From G020354785 sp964521285 (lineage in GTDB: Bacteria; Bacteroidota; Bacteroidia; Bacteroidales; UBA10428): 64,000 bases of DNA. Made by a program: the position numbers and the translations under genes. The notes below the pieces were generated by a model. That model worked only from the letters and a program-made list of their open reading frames with translations. It did no database searches and had not been told where the DNA came from. The stretch is taken from contig CAZFQS010000002.1 in assembly GCA_964521285.1 (NCBI GenBank), positions 1 through 64,000 on the forward strand. The letters are read 5' to 3'. This document shows, one piece after another, positions 51,954 to 60,498 of the stretch; the first letter of the stretch is position 1, and each line of letters opens with the position of its first letter.

Positions 51954-52700
51954 ATGAATCCGGAAAATTTAAAAAGACTGTTACAGGAAGTTAAAAACGG
52001 TAAAACAGATATTCAGGAAGCACTTAACCAGTTAAAGGACTTCTCCTTTAAAGACCTGGGGCATACAAAGATAGATAACCACCGGGAACTGCGGACAGGT
52101 TATCCGGAAGTTATTTTCTGTTCAGGTAAAACAGTAGAGCAGGTACGAGACATTATCAGCCATATGCTGACAAAGAATAATAACATTCTGGCTACAAGGG
52201 CTGACAAAGAAATTTTTGATTCTGTTAAGAAAATCTGTGCAGATGCAAAATTTAATGCTGCAGCAAGGACTATTACCATTAAAAGAAAGGACTTAAAAAT
52301 ACCTGGCACTGTCATATCTGTTGTATCTGCGGGAACTTCTGATATGCCGGTCGCAGAGGAAGCAGCTGTTACTGCCGAGTTCTTTGGTAATAAAGTACAG
52401 CGTGTATTTGATGTAGGTGTTGCAGGTATTCACCGTCTGTATGATAAACTGGATGAGATACGCAAATCAAAGGTAATAGTTGTTGTTGCAGGAATGGAGG
52501 GCGCCCTCCCCAGTATAGTAAAGGGACTTGTAGATAAACCCGTTATAGCGGTACCCACAAGCATTGGATACGGGGCAAATTTTAACGGATTATCTGCCCT
52601 GCTGGGAATGCTCACAAGTTGTGCCAGCGGTGTTACGGTTGTAAATATAGATAACGGCTTCGGCGCAGGATTTGCTGCCAGTATGATTAATAAATTGTGA
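51954..52700 (+). CDS. larB: Pyridinium-3,5-biscarboxylate mononucleotide synthase
   Basis: 248 residues. The C-terminal half is an AIR-carboxylase-like domain (VISVVSAGTSDMPVAEEAAVTAE, VVAGMEGALPSIV) and Cys223 in LTSCASGVTVVNIDNG matches the Cys that attacks nicotinate adenine dinucleotide. It carboxylates and hydrolyses NaAD as the first step of nickel-pincer cofactor making. Its last bases overlap the GTG start of addB (GTGA), so translation is likely coupled to a recombination gene. No larA is in the window. Confidence 0.93.
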   Translation: MNPENLKRLLQEVKNGKTDIQEALNQLKDFSFKDLGHTKIDNHRELRTGYPEVIFCSGKTVEQVRDIISHMLTKNNNILATRADKEIFDSVKKICADAKFNAAARTITIKRKDLKIPGTVISVVSAGTSDMPVAEEAAVTAEFFGNKVQRVFDVGVAGIHRLYDKLDEIRKSKVIVVVAGMEGALPSIVKGLVDKPVIAVPTSIGYGANFNGLSALLGMLTSCASGVTVVNIDNGFGAGFAASMINKL

Positions 52701-55588
52701 CCTACTTTCTTCAGGATATTGCCAGCCAGTTATTCTCTAAGTACAAAGATGTCTTGGCGGATATTTGCATAGTATTTCCAAATAAAAGGGCAAGGCTGTA
52801 CTTTAATAAATACCTCTCTGAACTTACAGATAAACCCTTATGGTCTCCTGAATACTATACAATTAATGAATTAATGCAACATCTCTCAGGTTTACAGGTT
52901 GCTGACCCATTAACACGGATTTTTGAATTATATTATACATTTAAAAGAGTAACACAGTCACCTGAAAGTTTTGATGACTTTTATTTTTATCTCGAAATAC
53001 TTTTGGCTGATTTCGATGATATTGATAAAAACCTTGTTGAACCTGCAGATATATTTCAAAATCTGGCAAAAATTAAAAACATTGAAACCTATTTTAATTA
53101 CCTTACAGATAATCAAATAGAAATAATAAGGAGATTCTGGAATACTTTTCTGCCAGTAAATATTTCTGAAGATCAAAAGAATTTTTTATCTCTGTGGGAA
53201 TCGATGTACAAAATATATACGGCATTTAACGATGCCCTCAGAAATAAAAACCTGGCATATGAAGGCATGGCATATAAAGAAGTAATAAATAAGATTAATT
53301 CAGACAAACTGAATAATCTGAATGCCCAAAAGTATATTTTCGTTGGATTCAACGCATTAAACAAATGTGAAAGACAATTATTCCGTCTTCTGCTTAATGC
53401 CGGGAAGGCTGAATTTTACTGGGACTATGATGATTATTATATTAATAATACAATACATGAGGCCGGTTATTTCCTGAGAAATAATATTAAAGAATTTCCT
53501 GCTCCTGTAAATTCACTAAAACACAATAATATTTCACAACAGGAAAAGAAAATATCATTTATATCCGTACCTTCAAATATCGGGCAGGCCAAGATAATTT
53601 CCCGGTGTATGGAAAAGATTGGAAATCTGCAGGACATCGATTTAAATAAAACAGTAATTATTCTGGCTGATGAGAATTTATTGCTGCCCGTATTAAATTC
53701 TATTCCTGAAGAAATTAATGAGATAAATGTATCAATGGGTTATCCGTTTAAAGAGACTTCTGTATATAGTTTTATTGAAAAATTAGTTGATACACACCGC
53801 AATAAGAGAATAAACAGCAAAGGACAAATACAATTCTATTACAAAGACGTTATATCCTTATTAAAACTTCCTGTCTTTATTGATATTATGCAGGAAGAGA
53901 TTAATACATTAATACATAAGATAACAAGTCAGAATAAGGTATTTATTAGTATTGATGAGCTAAGGACCAGTGATATTCTGGCTGATATTTTTATTGATAT
54001 TCAGGAACCCAAAGATATACCCTCTTATATTCTAAGGATACTTGAGGTTATAATAGGCAACTACAAACAAAAAAAATCCGAAGTCAATACAGAGATTAAA
54101 GTTGAACTGGATTTTATTTATAACGCATATATTTATATCCAGAGATTTAAAGAAATACTCCAAAACACCACAATTGAATTCTCGGCAAATACGCTGTTTA
54201 AGCTCCTGATCAACATATTAAAAAGACTAAGCATCCCCTTCAGTGGGGAGCCATTAGCAGGCCTGCAAATTATGGGTATCCTGGAGACACGCACTCTGGA
54301 TTTTGACAATGTAATTATGCTGTCCCTGAATGAGGGCATTTTCCCGAAATCACTGAATATACCTTCGTTCATTCCCTTTAGCCTGAGATACGGTTTTGAA
54401 TTACCAACACCGGAACATCAGGATGCCATATATGCCTATTACTTCTACAGGTTAATTCAGCGTAGCAAAAATATCTTCCTTGTTTATAATTCGAGAACTG
54501 ACGGACTTTTTACAGGTGAACGGAGCAGATTTATGCACCAGATATTTTATGAATCAGTTTTTAAGGTTAACGAGGAAAGCTTTACTTATGATATTTCACC
54601 GGTTACCAAAAAATCCATAGCAGCAAGAAAAAACATTAATGAATTAAATACTTTAAAAGAGTACATAAAATCAGGTTCAGCAGCATACCTGACGCCAAGT
54701 GCCATAAATACATTTTTAAACTGTGCTTTAAAGTTCTATTTCAGATATGTTGCAAAATTGAAGGAGCCCGAGGAAGTGATTGAAGATATAGATCCGGCAG
54801 TATTCGGAAGTATATTACACAAGTCAATTAATCTGATTTATAAACCTTATGCCGATGACTGGATAAATAAAGACATATTAAATCAGATTACTGGTAATAA
54901 AAACATTTATGAATCAGCTATTAATGATGCATTCATTGAAGAATATTTCAAAGAAACCAGGGAGAAAAGCAATATAGATATAACAGGAAGAAACCTGATA
55001 ATTAAGGAAGTCATTAAAAAATATTTGATGCAAATCCTTGAAATTGACAAACTCTATTCACCCTTCAGTATTATTAGCCTGGAAAAGCATTACACGGCAT
55101 ATTTACCGGCAGTTATTAATAATAATCCTGAAAAGGTGAGAATAGGAGGTATAATTGACAGGATAGACGAAAAAGACGGGAAAATAAGAATAGTGGACTA
55201 TAAGACTGGACAGGCAGAAAATTCATTTAAAAGTATCGATTCCCTTTTCGATGAAAAAGGTTCGTTGAGAAACAGTTCTGTTTTTCAGACTTTCATGTAT
55301 TCTTTGATTTTCTCTTATAATAACACGGATTCAGATATTGTTCCTTCACTTTATTTCATAAGAGAATCATTTACCAAAGATTTTGATTTCAGGATTATAT
55401 TAAATAAGGGAGGGAAAGATATCCGGTCCATAAACAGTTTTAAATTATTATCCGGTGAATTCAGCCACAGGCTGCAGCAAACAATAGAGGACATTTACAA
55501 CGAAAAAAAGGAATTTACTCAAACCGATGATTTAAAGGTATGTTCATATTGTCCTTATGCCAGGATTTGCCATAAAGAGGGGATATAA
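52697..55588 (+). CDS. addB: AddB-like nuclease subunit
   Basis: 963 residues, starting at a GTG that overlaps larB by 4 bases. The N-terminus has VFPNKRARLYFNKYLSE, typical of AddB/RexB helicase-like folds. The C-terminal nuclease motif is GGIIDRIDEKDGKIRIVDYKTGQ. A cluster of four cysteines, Cys676, Cys949, Cys952 and Cys958 (NCALKFYFRY; CSYCPYARIC), fits the AddB Fe-S site. It would pair with AddA in double-strand break repair and is the only gene after larB before the convergent trmD. Confidence 0.88.
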   Translation: MTYFLQDIASQLFSKYKDVLADICIVFPNKRARLYFNKYLSELTDKPLWSPEYYTINELMQHLSGLQVADPLTRIFELYYTFKRVTQSPESFDDFYFYLEILLADFDDIDKNLVEPADIFQNLAKIKNIETYFNYLTDNQIEIIRRFWNTFLPVNISEDQKNFLSLWESMYKIYTAFNDALRNKNLAYEGMAYKEVINKINSDKLNNLNAQKYIFVGFNALNKCERQLFRLLLNAGKAEFYWDYDDYYINNTIHEAGYFLRNNIKEFPAPVNSLKHNNISQQEKKISFISVPSNIGQAKIISRCMEKIGNLQDIDLNKTVIILADENLLLPVLNSIPEEINEINVSMGYPFKETSVYSFIEKLVDTHRNKRINSKGQIQFYYKDVISLLKLPVFIDIMQEEINTLIHKITSQNKVFISIDELRTSDILADIFIDIQEPKDIPSYILRILEVIIGNYKQKKSEVNTEIKVELDFIYNAYIYIQRFKEILQNTTIEFSANTLFKLLINILKRLSIPFSGEPLAGLQIMGILETRTLDFDNVIMLSLNEGIFPKSLNIPSFIPFSLRYGFELPTPEHQDAIYAYYFYRLIQRSKNIFLVYNSRTDGLFTGERSRFMHQIFYESVFKVNEESFTYDISPVTKKSIAARKNINELNTLKEYIKSGSAAYLTPSAINTFLNCALKFYFRYVAKLKEPEEVIEDIDPAVFGSILHKSINLIYKPYADDWINKDILNQITGNKNIYESAINDAFIEEYFKETREKSNIDITGRNLIIKEVIKKYLMQILEIDKLYSPFSIISLEKHYTAYLPAVINNNPEKVRIGGIIDRIDEKDGKIRIVDYKTGQAENSFKSIDSLFDEKGSLRNSSVFQTFMYSLIFSYNNTDSDIVPSLYFIRESFTKDFDFRIILNKGGKDIRSINSFKLLSGEFSHRLQQTIEDIYNEKKEFTQTDDLKVCSYCPYARICHKEGI

Positions 55589-55613
55589 AGCATATTTTCA
55601 CAAACCCTGCAAA

Positions 55614-56291
55614 TCAATCATCAATTAAATCAGGCCTGAGTTTTTTTGTTTTTTCTATTGACTTTTCCAGTCTCCATTTTTCAATTTCCCTGGTATTACC
55701 TGATAATAATATATCAGGCACCTTCCAGCCTTTATAATTTGCCGGTCTTGTATACACAGGAGGAGCCAGCAGATTGTCCTGAAATGAATCGGTAAGAGCC
55801 GATGTTTCATCTGAAATCACACCCGGTACAAGACGGCATACACTATCGGTAATTATAGCAGCAGCCAGCTCCCCTCCTGTCAAAACATACTCACCTATAG
55901 AAATCTCACGTGTTATCAAATGATCCCGAATTCTTTGATCTAGTCCTTTATAATGGCCGCAAAGAATAATAACATTCTCTAAAGTAGAAAGATAATTAGC
56001 TGTCTTCTGCGTAAATCTTTCACCATCCGGTGTTGTACAGACTATCTCATTGTAATTCCTTTCACTTTTTAATTTGTTGATTAAGATGTCAACCGGCTCA
56101 ATGCACATAACCATTCCTGCTCCTCCTCCGAAGACATAATCATCTACCTGTTTATGTTTATTCTGTGCATAATCTCTGATATTATGCACATTAATCTCAA
56201 CAAAGCCTCTTTCCCTGGCACGTTTAAGGATAGAATGATTCATGGGACTTTCAAGAAGCTCGGGCAAAATTGTTAAAATATCGATTCTCAT
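55614..56291 (-). CDS. trmD: tRNA (guanine-N1-)-methyltransferase
   Basis: 225 residues from the ATG at 56291 (an ATG at 56300 adds three). Family marks: MRIDILTILPELLESPMNHSILKRARERG, YAQNKHKQVDDYVFGGGAGMVM with the catalytic/substrate Asp, CGHYKGLDQRIRDHL, and EISIGEYVLTGGELAA of the trefoil knot that binds S-adenosylmethionine. It methylates G37 of tRNAs. It stands apart from rpsP and rimM, which are often beside it. Confidence 0.95.
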   Translation of the reverse strand: MRIDILTILPELLESPMNHSILKRARERGFVEINVHNIRDYAQNKHKQVDDYVFGGGAGMVMCIEPVDILINKLKSERNYNEIVCTTPDGERFTQKTANYLSTLENVIILCGHYKGLDQRIRDHLITREISIGEYVLTGGELAAAIITDSVCRLVPGVISDETSALTDSFQDNLLAPPVYTRPANYKGWKVPDILLSGNTREIEKWRLEKSIEKTKKLRPDLIDD

Positions 56292-56456
56292 ATGACTCAT
56301 TAATCTTATAAATAACTATTAAACAATGTTATGGTATTGTAATTTAATATAATTATAAATATTTAGTATAAAAATATAAAGTCTGTAAAAATCTTGAAAT
56401 TCAGGATTGATAACAGCTTAAAATATATCTTATATACATAATTACCTTTAAAAAAC

Positions 56457-56487
56457 TTTGACTATTAGTTGTTAATGTATATTTTCG
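56457..56487 (+). promoter_or_regulatory. Promoter of the DUF349-pyrG-yidC-lysA run
   Basis: TTTG at 56457-56460 and a -7 box TATTTTCG at 56480-56487 (7 of 8 bases to TAnnTTTG, spacer 19). Transcription would start around 56494 and the ATG at 56539 follows after about 45 bases. Confidence 0.5.
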
Positions 56488-56538
56488 TAGTTTATTATTT
56501 GAATGTTCAATCATTTATATGACTAATAGCTAAATGCT

Positions 56539-58857
56539 ATGGCAGATAATGAACATGAAAACTCTGTTCTTAATGAACAATTCAGCGAAATTAATGAAAA
56601 TGCTGAAAATATAAAGAAGCCTGAAACGTTTAATAAGAAATCTGCTGATCAAGCTAAGGATAGTAATAATATGAAGGAAGAAGAAACCAGCAAATCTAAA
56701 AAGGACGTAGTAGAGAATTCCAAATCCGGAAAAAATAAGATGGCTCAGCCTGAACCTGAAGCTAAGACAAAAGGTAAGTCAGCTTCCGGTTCAAAGAAAA
56801 CAGTTAAAGGTAAAGAAGAACAATCAAAAAAACCTGCCGGTTCAAAAGCTAAATCAACAAAGAGTACAGCTGCGACAAAACAGGATAAGACAAAAAAGAA
56901 AACCGGCAAGAAAGTCATTACAGACGATAAGTCAGATGAACAGATAAAAACACCAGCTGCCACTGCAAAAAAGAATAAAGAAAAAAAATCACCCAAAGAA
57001 ACTGCAGAAAAGAAAAAAGCAAAGAAATTAGCAGAACCTGAACAGGCATTACCTGAGGATACAGATAAAAAGATAGAAAAAGATAAAAAGCCTGAAAAGG
57101 AAGAAGGCAATAAACACCAAGTTATAGAGAAAGAAGAAATAATCGATTATTCATTCCTGAACAAAAAAGATTTAGTTGATACCCTCAAAGATATTATTGA
57201 TAACAAATCCATACTCCAAATAAAAAATGATGTAGAATTAATTAAAATAAATTTTTATAAGAAACATAAAGCTGATATTGAAAAGAAGAGGAAGAATTTT
57301 CTCCAGGAAGGGGGTGACATCGAAGATTTTAAAGTAGAAGAGGAACCTCTGGAAAGGATGCTCAAAGAATACTTAAAGAAATACAAAGAGATTAAAGCTG
57401 AGTACAATAAGAAACTGGAAGATGAAAAGCAGGAAAACCTGGATAAGAAATACCAGATAATAGAAGAAATAAAGGATCTGGTTAACAGGAAAGAATCTAT
57501 AAATAAGACCTTTCACGAATTCAGGGAATTACAGAAAAAATGGAGATCAATCGGATTAGTACCCCAGCAAAATGTTAAAGACCTGTGGGAAACCTATCAC
57601 CATCATGTTGAAGCTTTTTATGATTATATAAAAATCAATAAGGAATTACGTGACCTGGATCTTAAGAAAAATCTTGAGTCTAAAATTGAGTTATGTGAAA
57701 ATGCCGAAGAGTTATTATTAGAGCCAAATATTATTTCAGCATTTAATGAATTACAGAAATTGCACGAACAATGGCGTGAGATTGGCCCCGTACCTCCCGA
57801 CATGAGAGTTGAAATCTGGGAAAGATTTAAAGAAACCACTTCAAAAATTAATAAGAAGCACCAGGAATACTTTCTTAACTTGAAAAAAGAGCAGAAGAAA
57901 AACCTTGAAGCTAAAAGCGTATTATGTGAAAAGGCAGAAGAAATAAATAGCATGGCAATAACAACTCACAAGGAGTGGGAAAGCAGGTCGAATGATATAA
58001 TTGAGCTTCAAAAGGTCTGGAAAACCATCGGATTTGCACCTAAAAAAGATAATAATAAGATCTATAACAGGTTTCGTAATGCATGCGACAACTTCTTTAA
58101 TAAAAAACGGGAGTTCTATTCACAAAACAGGGAGCAGCAAAATGATAATTTACAGTTAAAAACAGATCTGTGTGTTCAGGCAGAAGCATTAAAAGAAAGT
58201 AATGAATGGAAAAAAACTACTGAAGAACTTATTACCTTACAAAAAAGATGGAAAGAAATAGGGCCTGTCCCCTATAAATATTCTGACAAAATATGGAGAA
58301 GATTCAGGCAGGCCTGTGATAAATTTTTTGAAAAAAAAGAAACTTATTTCTCACATATAGACAACTCATATGAACAAAATCTAAAGAAAAAGGAAGAATT
58401 GATAGAAAAGATAGAAAAACTGGATATAACTGATAATGTAGAAGAATGCTTAAAGAAATTAAAGGAATTTCAGAGAGAGTGGGCTGAAATAGGTTTTGTT
58501 CCTTACAAAAGCAAGGATGAAATACAGGATAAGTACAGGAATGCAATTAATAGAAAGTTTGATGATTTAAATGTTGATGACAACCGGAAGAATATCCTCA
58601 AATTCAAAACCAAGTTAGACAATCTCAAAAACAAACCAAATGGCATCCAGAGAATAAGACAGGAACGGGATAAATATAATAACAAGCTTAAACAGCTTGA
58701 AAATGATATAGTATTGTGGGAGAATAACATTGGTTTTTTTACCAAAACAAAAAATGCAGAGTCAATGATTAATGGAGTTGAATCTAAAATTGAGGATGCA
58801 AAAAAGAGAATAGCTTTGCTAAAAGAAAAAATAAGACTTATTGATGAATCTGAATAA
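56539..58857 (+). CDS. DUF349 repeat protein with lysine-rich N-terminus
   Basis: 772 residues. The first 190 are Lys/Glu/Ala/Ser-rich and disordered (SGSKKTVKGKEEQSKKPAGS). Then several DUF349 units follow (about 300-700), each like FRELQKKWRSIGLVPQQNVKDLWETYHHHVEAFYDYI; the Trp-Iso-Gly-Pro-Val-Pro motif repeats (WREIGPVPP, WKTIGFAPK, WKEIGPVPY, WAEIGFVPY). The C-terminus is coiled coil. The function in bacteria is unknown; roles in ribosome or nucleic-acid binding are guesses. First gene of the run towards pyrG (15 bases away). Confidence 0.9.
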   Translation: MADNEHENSVLNEQFSEINENAENIKKPETFNKKSADQAKDSNNMKEEETSKSKKDVVENSKSGKNKMAQPEPEAKTKGKSASGSKKTVKGKEEQSKKPAGSKAKSTKSTAATKQDKTKKKTGKKVITDDKSDEQIKTPAATAKKNKEKKSPKETAEKKKAKKLAEPEQALPEDTDKKIEKDKKPEKEEGNKHQVIEKEEIIDYSFLNKKDLVDTLKDIIDNKSILQIKNDVELIKINFYKKHKADIEKKRKNFLQEGGDIEDFKVEEEPLERMLKEYLKKYKEIKAEYNKKLEDEKQENLDKKYQIIEEIKDLVNRKESINKTFHEFRELQKKWRSIGLVPQQNVKDLWETYHHHVEAFYDYIKINKELRDLDLKKNLESKIELCENAEELLLEPNIISAFNELQKLHEQWREIGPVPPDMRVEIWERFKETTSKINKKHQEYFLNLKKEQKKNLEAKSVLCEKAEEINSMAITTHKEWESRSNDIIELQKVWKTIGFAPKKDNNKIYNRFRNACDNFFNKKREFYSQNREQQNDNLQLKTDLCVQAEALKESNEWKKTTEELITLQKRWKEIGPVPYKYSDKIWRRFRQACDKFFEKKETYFSHIDNSYEQNLKKKEELIEKIEKLDITDNVEECLKKLKEFQREWAEIGFVPYKSKDEIQDKYRNAINRKFDDLNVDDNRKNILKFKTKLDNLKNKPNGIQRIRQERDKYNNKLKQLENDIVLWENNIGFFTKTKNAESMINGVESKIEDAKKRIALLKEKIRLIDESE

Positions 58858-58872
58858 TTTTTAAAACAAAAA

Positions 58873-60477
58873 TTGGCATCAACAAAATACATATTTGTAA
58901 CAGGAGGAGTAACCTCTTCATTAGGAAAAGGAATAATTTCAGCCTCGCTGGGTAAACTTTTACAGGCAAGAGGATATAAAGTAACTATTCAAAAACTTGA
59001 TCCATATATTAATGTTGACCCGGGAACTTTAAATCCTTATGAACATGGAGAATGTTATGTTACAAAAGACGGAGCCGAAACTGATCTGGACCTGGGACAT
59101 TATGAAAGGTTTTTAGGTATAACTACTTCCCAGGCAAATAATGTAACTACCGGGGGGATCTATCAGACCGTTATAAACAAGGAACGAAGAGGTGATTACC
59201 TTGGTAAAACCGTGCAGGTTATACCCCATATAACAGACGAAATTAAAAGAAGAATTAAACTCTTAGGTACAAAACAAAAGTTTGATGTTGTAATAACAGA
59301 AATTGGAGGAACAGTTGGTGATATTGAATCTTTACCATATATTGAAGCCGTCCGTCAGCTAAAGTGGGAACTTGGTGTATCTAATACACTGGTTATTCAT
59401 CTTACCCTGGTACCATATCTTTCAACCTCAGGAGAATTAAAGACCAAACCTACACAGCACTCTGTGAAAGTCCTTCTTGAAACAGGGATTCAGCCAAATA
59501 TACTTGTTCTGCGAACACAGAAGGAACTTACAATTGACATAAGACAAAAAGTTGCACTATTCTGTAATGTTGAGCTTGAGTCAGTAATTCAGTCTATTGA
59601 CGCTTCAACGATATATGAAGTTCCTATTTTAATGTTAAAAGAGAAACTGGACTTAACTTCGTTAAAAAAGCTCAACCTGAAAGAAAATAATCCGCCCGAC
59701 CTTGGTCCCTGGAAGAGTTTTCTTAAAAAACTCAAAAATCCAAAATATACGGTAAAAATCGGACTGGTTGGTAAATATATAGAATTACAGGATTCGTACA
59801 AATCAATACACGAAGCTTTTATTCATGCCGGAGCAGTAAACGATTGCAGGGTAGAAGTTAAGTATATCCATTCAGAAGAAATCAACGATAATAATTACCG
59901 CGAACTATTTAAAGAATTAAAAGGTATTCTGGTCGCCCCGGGATTTGGTGACAGAGGGATAAACGGCAAAATAATAGCAGCCAGGTATGCACGCGAAAAT
60001 AATGTGCCTTTTTTTGGAGTCTGTCTGGGCCTTCAATGTGCTGTTGTAGAATTTGCACGAAATGTCCTGGGATTAGCAAAGGCACATTCTACGGAAATGG
60101 AACCAAAAACACCGGAACCTGTTATTGATCTTATGGAAGAACAAAAGGGTATTACTGAAAAGGGAGGTACAATGCGATTAGGAGGGTATCCCTGTAGTAT
60201 AAAAGAAAACACGAAAGTATTTAAGGCATATAAAACAAAGAAGATAATAGAAAGACACCGGCACAGATATGAATTTAATAATCATTATCTGAAAGCATTT
60301 GAAAATGCAGGGATGATTGCTGCAGGAATAAATCCCGGAACAAATCTGGTAGAAATTATGGAAATTCCAGATCATAAGTGGTTTATAGGAGTACAGTTCC
60401 ATCCGGAATATAGTAGCACTGTATTGAAGCCACATCCACTATTCGTGGATTTTATTAAATCAACGATATCGCGGTAA
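58873..60477 (+). CDS. pyrG: CTP synthase
   Basis: 534 residues. The synthase half starts KYIFVTGGVTSSLGKGIISASLGKLLQ and has the typical CYVTKDGAETDLDLGHYERF; the glutaminase half has GVCLGLQCAVVEFARNV with the catalytic Cys384 and VQFHPEYSST with His. It makes CTP from UTP using glutamine. The start is TTG, 15 bases after the DUF349 stop; no in-frame ATG or GTG is near, so TTG is accepted. It is in the run DUF349-pyrG-yidC-lysA. Confidence 0.96.
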   Translation: MASTKYIFVTGGVTSSLGKGIISASLGKLLQARGYKVTIQKLDPYINVDPGTLNPYEHGECYVTKDGAETDLDLGHYERFLGITTSQANNVTTGGIYQTVINKERRGDYLGKTVQVIPHITDEIKRRIKLLGTKQKFDVVITEIGGTVGDIESLPYIEAVRQLKWELGVSNTLVIHLTLVPYLSTSGELKTKPTQHSVKVLLETGIQPNILVLRTQKELTIDIRQKVALFCNVELESVIQSIDASTIYEVPILMLKEKLDLTSLKKLNLKENNPPDLGPWKSFLKKLKNPKYTVKIGLVGKYIELQDSYKSIHEAFIHAGAVNDCRVEVKYIHSEEINDNNYRELFKELKGILVAPGFGDRGINGKIIAARYARENNVPFFGVCLGLQCAVVEFARNVLGLAKAHSTEMEPKTPEPVIDLMEEQKGITEKGGTMRLGGYPCSIKENTKVFKAYKTKKIIERHRHRYEFNNHYLKAFENAGMIAAGINPGTNLVEIMEIPDHKWFIGVQFHPEYSSTVLKPHPLFVDFIKSTISR

Positions 60478-60498
60478 TTTATTTAACTGTAATAAAGC

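Noticed and set aside
56745..57110. 121-codon minus ORF opposite the lysine-rich start of the DUF349 protein
   Set aside because: Complement of AAA/GAA codons gives Phe/Ser-rich shadow ORFs.
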